A stretch of DNA of 28,741 nucleotides from an uncultured Eubacteriales bacterium (GCA_900548855.1 URMF01000045.1:1-28741); one strand, 5' to 3'; positions 16,504 through 24,899 are shown, counted from the stretch's first letter. The notes: a model not told the origin generated them from the letters alone. Numbers and translations are program-made.

Positions 16504-16794
16504 ATGTCCACAAGTAAAAACGGAAATCGGTATGACGAAAAATCTAAATGCGTCTTCATCAACCTGTATCAATCCAGTGGCAAATCTCAAGCTACACTCT
16601 GTAAAGAATACGGGGTGTCTGCCACTGCTCTTGCCCGCTGGATTAAACAATACTCAACTGTTGAAAACGATGATGGCAAAATCCTGACCGCCAAGCAGAT
16701 TAAGGAACTTCAAAAACGCAACGCCCAACTTGAAGAGGGGGTTCTCATACTAAAAGCGATTGCCATCTTCACGCCACACTCAAACAACGATTAA
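16504..16794 (+). CDS. IS3-family transposase OrfA
   Basis: The 96-residue protein has the helix-turn-helix of IS3 OrfA (VFINLYQSSGKSQATLCKEY, then GVSATALARWIKQY) and a leucine-zipper-like helix before the C-terminus. Its ATG at 16504 follows a strong AAGGAGG. Intact elements make an OrfAB fusion by a -1 shift; the orfB frame does overlap the end of orfA here. Because orfB is broken, this OrfA is probably a relic. It is one of very few plus-strand genes in the window. Confidence 0.85.
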   Translation: MSTSKNGNRYDEKSKCVFINLYQSSGKSQATLCKEYGVSATALARWIKQYSTVENDDGKILTAKQIKELQKRNAQLEEGVLILKAIAIFTPHSNND

Positions 16795-17110
16795 AGGCTG
16801 TTCACAAGCTTCTATGTAAAGTCTTAGGTGTCAACAGAAGCACTTATTACAAAGATTACAATTCACAACCAGCCACACGCACCATCCAAAACCAGGAGAT
16901 TGCAAAAAAGAATTTGCAAATCTATGCTGACAATAGCAAACGTCTGGGGGCTTACAAAATTACTTATGTTTTCCAACGTGATTATGGCATTCACATCAGT
17001 GTCGGCCGAGTGTACCAATCATCTTCACCAGGATTTTAACCAAAAATCTCCAAATCTGGTTTGGGCTAGTAATTTTACATATATAAAAATAGCCAGTAAA
17101 GGTACTATCT
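16764..17110 (+). pseudogene. IS3-family orfB, truncated and frameshifted
   Basis: The frame from 16764 reads LHATLKQRLKAVHKL, then VLGVNRSTYY and NSKRLGAYKITYVFQRDYG, typical of the OrfB N-terminus. It stops at 17037-17039. A second frame from about 17010 carries HLHQDFNQKSPNLVWASNFT, the start of the rve catalytic domain. An internal deletion or frameshift joins the two, and similarity ends near 17110 where a minus-strand gene begins. The right end of the element is missing. Confidence 0.8.
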
Positions 17111-17117
17111 CTAGATG

Positions 17118-17570
17118 CTACAAATCTTCTTCATCTAGCTCTATGTCTCTGGCATACCCTTTTCCATGTACCACGCCTAGCTCCACTTTACAGCCATAGT
17201 CCCAATAATACCCAACATAGTCAAAATCTGTGGGAACTGTTTCTCCCAATTTATCCATAAATACATGAACCATTTCTTTTGCTCTATCTGACTCATGGTC
17301 TTCTTTTCCGATTCCGACCGCCAAACCTGTTGCCCCATAATAAATGTTAAAATATATTGAATAATTTTTATTATCAATAGCTTCTAAAAAATAGCTGAAG
17401 GCTTCCTCCATATCTTCTGCCACATATTTAGTCCGACCAAATAAAGTAATCAGACTACCCCAAACCTCTGCTACCTTTTCCATGGGTCTATCCAAATCAA
17501 AGGTCTTTCCTGACGTATGAAATCTGCTTTCATCTTCCAGTTTTTTAAATACATACTTATTCTTCATCAA
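17118..17570 (-). CDS. Soluble protein, candidate immunity protein
   Basis: The 150-residue protein has no membrane segment or signal peptide. It is acidic with an alpha/beta look; a stretch IYFNIYYGATGLAVGIG and a C-terminal GYYWDYGCKVELGVVHGKG suggest beta strands. Its ATG overlaps the stop of the upstream gene as ATGA, so the two are coupled. No family is recognised. The gene may be slightly clipped at its 3' end, since the insertion-sequence remnant abuts it. Position after a toxin remnant suggests immunity. Confidence 0.65.
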   Translation of the reverse strand: MMKNKYVFKKLEDESRFHTSGKTFDLDRPMEKVAEVWGSLITLFGRTKYVAEDMEEAFSYFLEAIDNKNYSIYFNIYYGATGLAVGIGKEDHESDRAKEMVHVFMDKLGETVPTDFDYVGYYWDYGCKVELGVVHGKGYARDIELDEEDL

Positions 17571-18154
17571 AATTCTATCCCCCTAAAGATTTCTAAATCA
17601 ATACACCTCGTATTATCACTTTGTACAATTAACCGAAATCCTATATTTTCTAAGGTCGTCATTATAAAACAATACATTAATTTGGGATCTACATCAACTT
17701 GGACGCCTGTCCATTTTGGAACACCTTGCATTACTATCCTTGTATAATTTTCTTCCAAATCGCTTTGTTTCTTTCCTGCACTCCCTATACTTACATCATA
17801 CCATATACAATTTATAAATCCATTTATTATAACGTCAATACTATATCTTAACCCTCGCACTTGCCGCCTATCAAGTAAATCCACCAAACCGTAATTTTTA
17901 TATTCCATACACAAACGAAGCCACGCATCAATTAATCCATACACACTAAAAGGATCTTCTTTGGGGTCACATTTGGGATAATCATCTAATACCTTTTCCA
18001 ATGCTTTCTCTAAGGATAATTTCCCCACCGGAATCAAATCACTAATGACAATTGCCATAAAGTACTGATATAATTCCGTATTTTCATCTGCAATAAAACT
18101 ATCTAATTTGTCAAACTCTGATTTAGTTAATTCCCTCATAACAAATTCTTCCAA
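17567..18154 (-). CDS. Soluble protein, candidate immunity protein
   Basis: A soluble protein of 195 residues (TTG start at 18154, with AGGGGG 8 bases upstream) or 190 (ATG 18139, with GGAAG upstream). The N-terminal half is helical (SEFDKLDSFIADENTELYQY); the C-terminal half looks alpha/beta. No known family is recognised. It begins directly after the decayed toxin end at 18160-18310 and is coupled to the downstream 150-residue gene by a 4-base overlap. The pair is probably a two-gene immunity unit whose toxin has decayed. Confidence 0.65.
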   Translation of the reverse strand: MEEFVMRELTKSEFDKLDSFIADENTELYQYFMAIVISDLIPVGKLSLEKALEKVLDDYPKCDPKEDPFSVYGLIDAWLRLCMEYKNYGLVDLLDRRQVRGLRYSIDVIINGFINCIWYDVSIGSAGKKQSDLEENYTRIVMQGVPKWTGVQVDVDPKLMYCFIMTTLENIGFRLIVQSDNTRCIDLEIFRGIEF

Positions 18155-18159
18155 ATATC

Positions 18160-18310
18160 ATTCCCCCTAACTTTCACATTCTTCTTTATTTTTAAATAAT
18201 CCTTAATTTTGTCTCCTAGTATGGCTATTAATGTTATAATACAGAAGCTACCGCCACATCATCCGCTACAAATCCAACTGCATCATTCGCTACTCCAAGG
18301 TTTTTCTAAT
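18160..18310 (-). pseudogene. C-terminal remnant of an unidentified toxin domain
   Basis: The minus strand reads LGVANDAVGFVADDVAVASV in one frame, then a 2-base shift, then TLIAILGDKIKDYLKIKKN and a stop. The hydrophobic, small-residue character is like other membrane-targeting toxin tails here. It lies between the membrane immunity gene at 18331 and the soluble pair at 17118-18154, where a toxin tail is expected. No Rhs core is left in front of it. Confidence 0.45.
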
Positions 18311-18330
18311 AATTGTGTCTACTTACTTGA

Positions 18331-18951
18331 CTATGGTTCAAATGTATTTTCATCGTTCATTGGTTTCATCACAAGCATAAAAAAACCCACAAACAACCAA
18401 AAAAAGCAAATGCCGAGAGAAATTACAATATTTACTATATATTGCATATTCATAGTTAGATATCGCACAGAAGCTATTGTACACAATACAATACCGCTCA
18501 ATGCTCCATCCTCAAGCTTATGACCGCTTTTGTCACCTATTTTTTCTCCTAACGACAATTTTTCATAAAGTTTTCTACTTACTTTTCGAGATAACAAATA
18601 TGCTATTATACTTAAAATAACATATATACATAACAATTTATAATTCAACATTTCATATATATTATAATATCCTTTCATTATCGAAACAAACAGCACCATA
18701 GAAAATATTAGGATTTCTATTCCAATTACATGACCAAATGTTTTACGTTTGATTTTTAATTGAAAAAATAATACTATAATACAACTTGACACTAATAATA
18801 AAATAAATATTTTAATACTTTCTACTTTCCATTTTTCCCATGAATTTAGTCCTTGGAAAAAAATTATAATTATAATATCGCAGAAACCGATTATCATTAC
18901 CAACACCGCATTTAACTTCATTAAATTTTTTGATGTCCAATCATTTTTCAT
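18331..18951 (-). CDS. Six-helix membrane protein, candidate immunity (copy 1)
   Basis: The 206-residue protein has about six predicted membrane helices, for example LVMIIGFCDIIIIIFF, IFILLLVSSCIIVLFF and IVNIVISLGICFFWLFVGFF. The ATG at 18951 follows GGAG with 6-base spacing; an earlier TTG is less likely. It is the same length as the protein at 27670-28290 and aligns along its length, with shared patterns such as R-K-x-F near the middle, GIE-x-x-IFS and YY. Both copies follow a glycine-zipper toxin gene, so they fit immunity proteins protecting the membrane. No named family is recognised. Confidence 0.7.
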   Translation of the reverse strand: MKNDWTSKNLMKLNAVLVMIIGFCDIIIIIFFQGLNSWEKWKVESIKIFILLLVSSCIIVLFFQLKIKRKTFGHVIGIEILIFSMVLFVSIMKGYYNIYEMLNYKLLCIYVILSIIAYLLSRKVSRKLYEKLSLGEKIGDKSGHKLEDGALSGIVLCTIASVRYLTMNMQYIVNIVISLGICFFWLFVGFFMLVMKPMNDENTFEP

Positions 18952-18985
18952 AAAATTCTCCAATCTATATTGTCACTAAAACATT

Positions 18986-19791
18986 TCAATCGCAACAACT
19001 AATTAATCCGTTAAAAAATTCCTCTAACCAATTGATATCTGACCACAACGCTTCCTTCATATGCTCACTTATCGTCTTTCATTTATAACCGTCCCATTTA
19101 TTAAATAAATAATTCAATCCACTTGCAACTAAGATAGATATAATGGCTATACTAATTCCCGAACCTAATGCTGCACCTAATACTGCACCAGGACCCGAGC
19201 CAAAAAACACCCCAACAAGACCACCTAATACTGCACCAAGAACTGCTGCTACAACTGTCGCAATCGGCACGGCAACAGCAAAAATAAATAAACTAATTGT
19301 TAAATCAACAAAAGCATCAGATGCTGTTCTTTTCCAACTGGTACCTGCCTGTCTGTTTTCATATATTCCGATAAAAACATCAAGACCAACCCCTATATAT
19401 CCCAGCTTTTCTAACACTTTATTTGCTTTAGAATAAAATTTAGACTGTTTTGCTAATTCTTTTGCTATCCCTTTATCCCAAGTCCCCTTTCCTATATTTT
19501 TCGGTCTAGGCTGTTCTTTTATGATTTTAGGCATAGTTATGTTATTGACTTCGTTCATGACAGAAAGTCCATCTGTAGTTGCATCATATGTAGTATCAAT
19601 TAAATCCACGTCGCCTACTTCTATGCCTACGTCTTGATTTGTTATAATTGGCATACCATTTTCAGCAGTCCCTATTCTTACATATTCATCAGCTGGAACA
19701 AAATACTGTTCTTCTTTCTTTACAACTGGCTGTCCGTCTTCTACATCACCTGTATAATAATCATCATCCTCAGATACAAACTGTGCTTCTC
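18986..19791 (-). pseudogene. Glycine-zipper membrane toxin domain (copy 1), decayed
   Basis: The main frame reads EAQFVSEDDDYYTGDVEDGQ onwards to 19079, including AGTSWKRTASDAFVDL and a long glycine/alanine-rich membrane segment (AAVLGAVLGGLVGVFFGSG, then GAVLGAALGSGISIAI). Two lesions are visible against the copy at 28384-28741. Two extra bases at 19790-19791 put it out of frame with the Rhs core, and an in-frame TGA at 19079-19081 cuts off the tail KTISEHMKEALWSDINWL, which continues to a stop at 18986. The membrane segment suggests a pore-forming or membrane-disrupting toxin, by inference. A possible internal start at 19654 has no clear ribosome binding site. Confidence 0.7.
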
Positions 19792-20169
19792 TCCATCCCT
19801 ATCCACATACTTCACTGGATTTCCCCAGCAATACCCATACGCATTCAAAGTCTCCGGATATGCCACACTTCCCTTCACCACATCCTCACTGGTAAACTCC
19901 CCTCTCCACGCATCATACTCCCGCGCCTGAGCATAGTATGTCCCCACTATGGTATCGCTCTGATAGCCTGTATAATCAAATGGCTGGAATTGTCCCTGGT
20001 TTCCCGAAAGGTCTGTTCCAAACTCATCATAGCGGTAGGATATTACATCCTCTCCTCCATGGTTCAATAACCGCATAGCGCTTCTCTGCATGTCATTTAG
20101 ATAACTGTAACTCTCTCCGTTTTCTTCCATGAACAGGACTTCACTGTCCCAGATATAATTCTGGATAAA
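19788..20169 (-). pseudogene. Rhs core C-terminal fragment ending in DRDG
   Basis: Open from a TAA at 20170, the frame reads QNYIWDSEVLFMEENGESYS, then HGGEDVISYRYDEFGTDLSG, GTYYAQAREYDAW, FTSEDVVKGSVAYPETL and NAYGYCWGNPVKYVDRDGE. These are YD-repeat and Rhs-associated core features. It is the longest core fragment in the window but still only about 125 residues of a protein usually over 1,000. No ribosome binding site is seen. A 2-base insertion at 19790-19791 separates it from its toxin domain. Confidence 0.85.
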
Positions 20170-20172
20170 TTA

Positions 20173-20360
20173 TAACCTTTATTTTATATATTTTTGTTTA
20201 TTTTGTTTTCACTCTATATTTAATCGTATTTAACTTCCATGCCTAATACTTCTACGACAAAAAATCTCGTAATCCTTCTAAATCAACAATCATAATTCTT
20301 CAGACTTGCAAGCCATAGTTTACTGTTTTTCCTATTGTATAAAACATAAAGTTCTAAGTA
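20173..20360. other. AT-rich intergenic stretch
   Basis: This 188-base stretch between the Rhs fragment and the anchored-protein gene shows no convincing gene. A short minus-strand frame (VDLEGLRDFLS then stop) might be the tail of another lost cassette gene, but it is too short to support. Confidence 0.3.
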
Positions 20361-21143
20361 TTAATCTTTTTTAATTGTAAATTCCAACTCATCATACTTT
20401 TTATCACTTTGCAAATCGTTATAATACCAGAAATACCATATTTTACCAAATGATTTATATTCTATGATTTCATCCGGTTTTTGCCCTTCTATCTTTAAAT
20501 TTTCTATGCTTTCTCCTTCTTCAAAAAAATCCTCACATACCTCTCCATAAATAAAGCGTTCTTCCTCTGGATTTATACCAATGCTCCCAATTATTTCTGA
20601 GGCAATTATGTAGTTTTCAATCACATCTCTTGCATCACCCAAAAAAAGAGCATTATAGCAATCTATTGTTCCATCCATCTGTTCAAATTGATACATTTTT
20701 TTTCCATTTTCCATCGCTACATTAAACCGAACATAATTAAATGCTTCTTCTTTTTTATTCTTTATAGAACGATAAAAAAGCAATGCATATTTATCATTTT
20801 CAAATAATTTTATTTCTTCATCAATATTTCGCCGGTACTGTTCTTCTACATCTAGGGAAATAGTTGAATTTAATAGTGCTTCCTGCATACTGTCATAACA
20901 AATATTTTCTTTCCCGCTTTCCTGCTTTGAAAAAGAATTTCCAGTCACATTGATGGTCAATTCTGTACTCTCCCCATCATGGCTCTCTTCCTGACTGCTA
21001 GACGTATCTGCCTCAGTTTCCTTTGCAGTGTTTCCTAATCCCTCTGTTTTTAAATTTAAAACAAAAATAATACACACCCATACTAATATCCAGATAAAAA
21101 TCCCCAGACACACTGCACCTGCTACTTTTAATATTTGTTTCAT
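20361..21143 (-). CDS. Membrane-anchored protein, candidate immunity protein
   Basis: The 260-residue protein has one N-terminal membrane helix (VCLGIFIWILVWVCIIFVL), a low-complexity S/T/E linker (about residues 35-75) and a soluble extracellular domain with many E, D and Y residues, ending KYDELEFTIKKD. ATG 21143 follows AAAGGA. No family is recognised. It comes about 120 bases after a short coding remnant (21266-21418) that may be the end of its toxin. An immunity role is inferred from position and form only. Confidence 0.6.
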   Translation of the reverse strand: MKQILKVAGAVCLGIFIWILVWVCIIFVLNLKTEGLGNTAKETEADTSSSQEESHDGESTELTINVTGNSFSKQESGKENICYDSMQEALLNSTISLDVEEQYRRNIDEEIKLFENDKYALLFYRSIKNKKEEAFNYVRFNVAMENGKKMYQFEQMDGTIDCYNALFLGDARDVIENYIIASEIIGSIGINPEEERFIYGEVCEDFFEEGESIENLKIEGQKPDEIIEYKSFGKIWYFWYYNDLQSDKKYDELEFTIKKD

Positions 21144-21265
21144 CGCCAGATTCCTTTCATCACTTCAATTATTTTTATCTTAATCCTTTGACTACATCTT
21201 TTCATATCATTAACGTATGTATGAACGATGCAGTTTTTGTTTAATGTTATTTTGAAACCGATTCC

Positions 21266-21418
21266 CTATTCCAGCCCACATGCAAGACTGTTTGTAAACT
21301 GCGGTAAATACTGTCCAAATTGTCCAAACAGTTCTGCCGGAAGTGCAAGTACCCCCGGAATTGCGCCATCATCTAATGCGCCTACACCACTGGCATTATT
21401 TCCTATCAGCCATCCAAG
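21266..21418 (-). pseudogene. Unidentified toxin-tail remnant
   Basis: The frame reads LGWLIGNNASGVGALDDGAI, then PGVLALPAELFGQFGQYLPQ and FTNSLACGLE before a TAG. It overlaps the end of the preceding gene by a few bases and has no start of its own. GC content is higher than the flanking genes. It may be the end of a lost Rhs cassette or another surface protein. Confidence 0.4.
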
Positions 21419-22851
21419 TCATCATTATAAATGATATCTTCAGCTTTTACATCTGTATAATCAATATTACAGTATTTCCATATATACCATTCAGTTTCTT
21501 GTAATTCAATACATTCTATCTCTGGAAAATTTCCTTGTACTTCTATCTTTCCGATTTCCTTATCGCTATGAACTCCTATACATGGAAATGAATATCCTTC
21601 TTTTTTACTGACTTTTCCATATTTTTTTATATAATCTTCTATATAAAATTGCAGAAGAGTCATTCTCACATCTTCAAATGCTTCTTCATTTAAATAACCA
21701 TTAAACTCTTGATACTCTTCCATATCTTCCGGACTAACCTTAAAGCATTCTAATAGATGGTAGTACTTCCCTTCTTTTTTCAAAATACAATAATAAAAAA
21801 TATCTTTTTCAACTAATACTCTCCAAAATTTCCCATCATATTTTTTTTGATCTATAAAAATTTCAAACACATATTCATCATATAACTCTGAATATATTTG
21901 TTTAATATCTCTTTGATTTGTCATAAAATTATATTTTTTCAAAATGTTTTCTGTACTTGTATTAAAACGAACTATCCACATCCAACATATCATTGACATC
22001 GAAAATAGCAATATACCTACACAGAAAAAAATACTATCAAAATGTTTACGTTTCTTTATTACAACAGATGTCTTTTGCGATATATTTGTCTTTATGCTCT
22101 CTTGTGCCCATGTAGAATATATTGTATATTGTCCATGTGACAAAACATAAGCATAATACATATCCGCCTCTTCTTGTTTCCCAATGTTTTCGTTTGCCTT
22201 TGCATACCAATATGACAAAACTATTTTTTGCATTTCATTTTCAACACACACTTTCTGTATTAAGAAAATAACATTTTCCCAATTTTGATTTATAATTTCA
22301 TTCCAAAATTTTATCTGCTTTAGAAAATGTTGTCTTTTTCTTTTACACATCTTATCCAAATGCTTTTGAAGCCTTGTTTCGCTATTTATAAAATTTTGCC
22401 AGTTTTCTAATTCTCCACTTTCAGCAAAATATTTCAAATTCAAAATATATACTTTCAAATATTTTTTTGAGTTCAAAGCAGACATTTTTTTCTCCAGCTG
22501 ATTTATTATACCCTTCGCTTTATCATACATTCCTAACATCAGATATGTAGTAAGCAGATTTATCTGATGAACTGTTTTGCATGAACCATTTTTTAAAATT
22601 TTATTTAAGTATAATAAATTTGCCTCATAATCACACTCTTCCAAAATTATTTTCTGAATTCTTTTCTTAAGGATATAGAGAAAAATAAAAATAAGAGAAG
22701 TACAACTCACCATTTTAATAATAGTAAGGTTTAAATCATAAGGTTTTCTTGATAAAATTATAAATATTATCGAGACTATAAAAATAAGTACTCCTAGTTG
22801 AAACTGTTGGTTTATTTTTATAAGTTTTTTATAATTACTATTCTTTTCCAT
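21406..22851 (-). CDS. Large membrane protein with TPR-like repeats, candidate immunity
   Basis: The 481-residue protein has two N-terminal membrane helices (about 18-34 and 43-62), a helical region from about 75 to 255 with TPR-like patterning (for example TTYLMLGMYDKAKGIINQLE), a third membrane helix (about 275-296, FFCVGILLFSMSMICWMWIV) and an acidic, tyrosine-rich C-terminal domain. The ATG at 22851 follows GTGGAGGA and lies 10 bases after the toxin stop, so translation is coupled to the Rhs-toxin frame. It is much larger than typical immunity proteins. No family is recognised. Confidence 0.65.
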   Translation of the reverse strand: MEKNSNYKKLIKINQQFQLGVLIFIVSIIFIILSRKPYDLNLTIIKMVSCTSLIFIFLYILKKRIQKIILEECDYEANLLYLNKILKNGSCKTVHQINLLTTYLMLGMYDKAKGIINQLEKKMSALNSKKYLKVYILNLKYFAESGELENWQNFINSETRLQKHLDKMCKRKRQHFLKQIKFWNEIINQNWENVIFLIQKVCVENEMQKIVLSYWYAKANENIGKQEEADMYYAYVLSHGQYTIYSTWAQESIKTNISQKTSVVIKKRKHFDSIFFCVGILLFSMSMICWMWIVRFNTSTENILKKYNFMTNQRDIKQIYSELYDEYVFEIFIDQKKYDGKFWRVLVEKDIFYYCILKKEGKYYHLLECFKVSPEDMEEYQEFNGYLNEEAFEDVRMTLLQFYIEDYIKKYGKVSKKEGYSFPCIGVHSDKEIGKIEVQGNFPEIECIELQETEWYIWKYCNIDYTDVKAEDIIYNDDLDG

Positions 22852-22861
22852 TTTTCCTCCA

Positions 22862-23830
22862 CTATACTTCACAATCATCCTTATATTTTAATTGTTCTTT
22901 ATATAAATTTGCTATTAAAATACACATTGCTAATCCTGTCACTGCAACTGATACACTACCAAATATTGATGCCAGTTCTGGTATTGAAACTACTACTGCC
23001 ACAACTGCTAAAGCCAGTGTTTGATTATTAAGATAACTCCCTTCTTCTTTTCTTATTGTTGCCTCTTTTGTATCATCTGTCCTAAATGTATATATTTCTG
23101 ATGTAGAAAACTTCCCCATATTTATTCTAATTCCAGACCCGTACAGTTCTTTATCACTTTTCCACTCAATTCCTACACTTTTAAAATCTGTCTTTACTTT
23201 AATACTATGTTTTTTATCATCTTTCCCGGTCCAAGTATAACTATATGATGTTTGAGGACCACTTCCTGAAATACCTACATTACCATTTATATCAATACCG
23301 CCAATATTATAATTTAAACTCACAGAGCCAGAAATTAGTGATGCATTATCCAAAGTCACATTATATTTTTTATTATTACCTTTTTCGCTAACAGTAACTT
23401 TTTCATAATGTCCCACTATGCCAAAATTTTCTCTTGTAGTCATAGTAACACTTTTTTTAACATCCACATTATTTACTACCCACTCTTCTGCCTTTTCGTA
23501 AGCCTCTTTTATTGTTTCTTCTATATCATTTTTTGTCGGAAACTCTCCATCCCTATCCACATACTTCACTGGATTTCCCCAGCAATACCCATACGCATTC
23601 AAAGTCTCCGGATATGCCACACTCCCCTTCACCACATCCTCACTGGTAAACCTTCCGCTCCACGCATCATACTCCCTCGCCTGGGCATAGTATGTCCCTG
23701 CTACGATATCTCTCTGATATCCCGTATAGCCAAATGGTTGGAGCTGTCCCTGGTTTCCCGAAGGGTCTGTTCCAAACTCATCATAGCGATAGGATATCAC
23801 ATTATCTCCTCTATGGTTGCTTAATTTCAA
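22862..23830 (-). CDS. Orphan Rhs fragment with C-terminal toxin domain
   Basis: The 322-residue frame starts with about 97 residues of Rhs core (VISYRYDEFGTDPSGNQGQL, GTYYAQAREYDAWSGRFTSE, NAYGYCWGNPVKYVDRDGE). After the hinge is a unique domain of about 225 residues: a helical linker (KNDIEETIKEAYEKAEEW), a long beta-rich region with many G, S, N and T residues, and two C-terminal membrane helices (ALAVVAVVVSIPELASI and VSVAVTGLAMCILIANL). The toxin family is not recognised; the helices suggest membrane insertion. The nominal start is TTG with no good binding site, and the frame is open a little further up, so this is a displaced tip. The toxin domain itself is intact. Confidence 0.7.
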   Translation of the reverse strand: MKLSNHRGDNVISYRYDEFGTDPSGNQGQLQPFGYTGYQRDIVAGTYYAQAREYDAWSGRFTSEDVVKGSVAYPETLNAYGYCWGNPVKYVDRDGEFPTKNDIEETIKEAYEKAEEWVVNNVDVKKSVTMTTRENFGIVGHYEKVTVSEKGNNKKYNVTLDNASLISGSVSLNYNIGGIDINGNVGISGSGPQTSYSYTWTGKDDKKHSIKVKTDFKSVGIEWKSDKELYGSGIRINMGKFSTSEIYTFRTDDTKEATIRKEEGSYLNNQTLALAVVAVVVSIPELASIFGSVSVAVTGLAMCILIANLYKEQLKYKDDCEV

Positions 23831-23843
23831 AATTTTCTTCCAT
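23821..23843 (-). repeat. Stray copy of an immunity-gene start
   Basis: These 23 bases match 26575-26597, the start of the gene encoding MEENFEIK, with one mismatch. Here they are fused directly to an Rhs core sequence (NHRGDNVISY). It is a recombination scar rather than a gene. Confidence 0.65.
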
Positions 23844-23847
23844 AAAC

Positions 23848-23950
23848 TTAACTCCTCGCACCATATTCCCTCGTCTGGGCATAATATATCACCAATATGA
23901 TATCTTTCTGATATCCTATATAACCAAATGGCTGGAACTGTCTCAGATAT
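23848..23950 (-). pseudogene. Short degenerate Rhs core fragment
   Basis: Minus-strand translation gives QFQPFGYIGYQKDII, then IYYAQTREYGARS and a stop. It aligns with QFQPFDYTGYQSDTIVGTYY of the 19.9-kb core, with several substitutions. Similarity ends at REY. It lies directly upstream of the next Rhs fragment, so two core pieces are in tandem here. Confidence 0.7.
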
Positions 23951-24041
23951 AGTTTCATGTATTCCGTCTTGCTCCTTCTATAGCAGGTTGTCATTTCCCC
24001 ACTCTGAAATTTCACATAAATATTGTTTATATGCAGATCAA

Positions 24042-24869
24042 CTATTCATCAAATTTATTCATAATTTTAAAATTTTCATATAATTCCATTAATAACTTCT
24101 TCAACTCTTCTTTATTCATATTCTGTACTTCTTCCTTTGTTTCAACTCTTTTCCACTTCCAGCACATCTCCATTTTGTCACAATTTACATATATTTTCTC
24201 AGATATTTTATTGTACTCTGCCTCAGATATTTCGTTTTGAAAACTGTCCCAATAGTTAATAGATACATTAGAGCTATATGGCTCATCACAAGTTGTTTCC
24301 TTATATGCCAATAGTTCCTCCCTTATACTATTATTTTCCAACGACAGACTATACACCTTATCGCGAGCTTCATATGGAGTGTGACCACTGTAATCATGAT
24401 GAATATAATAAAATATATTATCGTTTTTATTATAATACACCGGAACATAAGTTATCCCATTGTCAACAATACGATGTGTGCCATCATTGACCTGTTCTCC
24501 CTCTAGAAAATCATTAATCAGAGCAACCGAACACTCATCTTCCTGCAATTGCATTAGTTGCACTGTCTTATATTCAATTACATAATAATTCGTAAATGAA
24601 TAATCACCGCTTCCTTCTATAGTCGAGACAATCAATTCCAAGTTTCCATCTTGATTCAAATCTGCTACTGTAAAACAAAAATATCCTGTGAAATGATTAC
24701 TCCATTCCGCCACTTCATTGGTAAATATTTCTATTTGGTTTTCTATGCCCGTCAAAGAGTTCTTTCCATAATTTCCAAAAACAAAAATCCACCCAAAAAT
24801 AAGTAATATTGTAACTGGCATTCCCAGTTTTATTTTTCTCATAATTCTTTTACATTTTTTAATCTGCAT
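24042..24869 (-). CDS. Membrane-anchored 275-aa protein, copy 2; candidate lysozyme immunity
   Basis: A 275-residue protein with a basic N-terminus, one membrane helix (about residues 14-32) and an extracellular domain with the calcium-loop-like DLNQDGNLEL (D70, N72, D74, E78). It matches the protein at 14556-15383 along its full length with the same length and frequent runs of identity (WSNHFTGYFCFTVADLNQDG against WSNNFTGYFCFTVADLNQDG). It begins 30 bases after the lysozyme cassette's stop. A cell-surface anchor is what immunity against an exported muramidase would need. No named immunity family is recognised. GAGGA lies 10 bases before the ATG. Confidence 0.75.
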   Translation of the reverse strand: MQIKKCKRIMRKIKLGMPVTILLIFGWIFVFGNYGKNSLTGIENQIEIFTNEVAEWSNHFTGYFCFTVADLNQDGNLELIVSTIEGSGDYSFTNYYVIEYKTVQLMQLQEDECSVALINDFLEGEQVNDGTHRIVDNGITYVPVYYNKNDNIFYYIHHDYSGHTPYEARDKVYSLSLENNSIREELLAYKETTCDEPYSSNVSINYWDSFQNEISEAEYNKISEKIYVNCDKMEMCWKWKRVETKEEVQNMNKEELKKLLMELYENFKIMNKFDE

Positions 24870-24899
24870 TATATTTATTCCTCAATTTGAATATGCTCT

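Noticed and set aside
16828..17199. 123-residue plus-strand frame as a gene
   Set aside because: It mixes a wrong-frame piece of IS3 orfB, a right-frame piece and antisense of the neighbouring gene.
19634..20070. Plus-strand frames over the Rhs fragment (also at 23408-23952 and 27272-27490)
   Set aside because: The same antisense peptide (SIPIHILHWISPAIPIRIQS) recurs only because the Rhs core recurs; the minus strand has the conserved protein.
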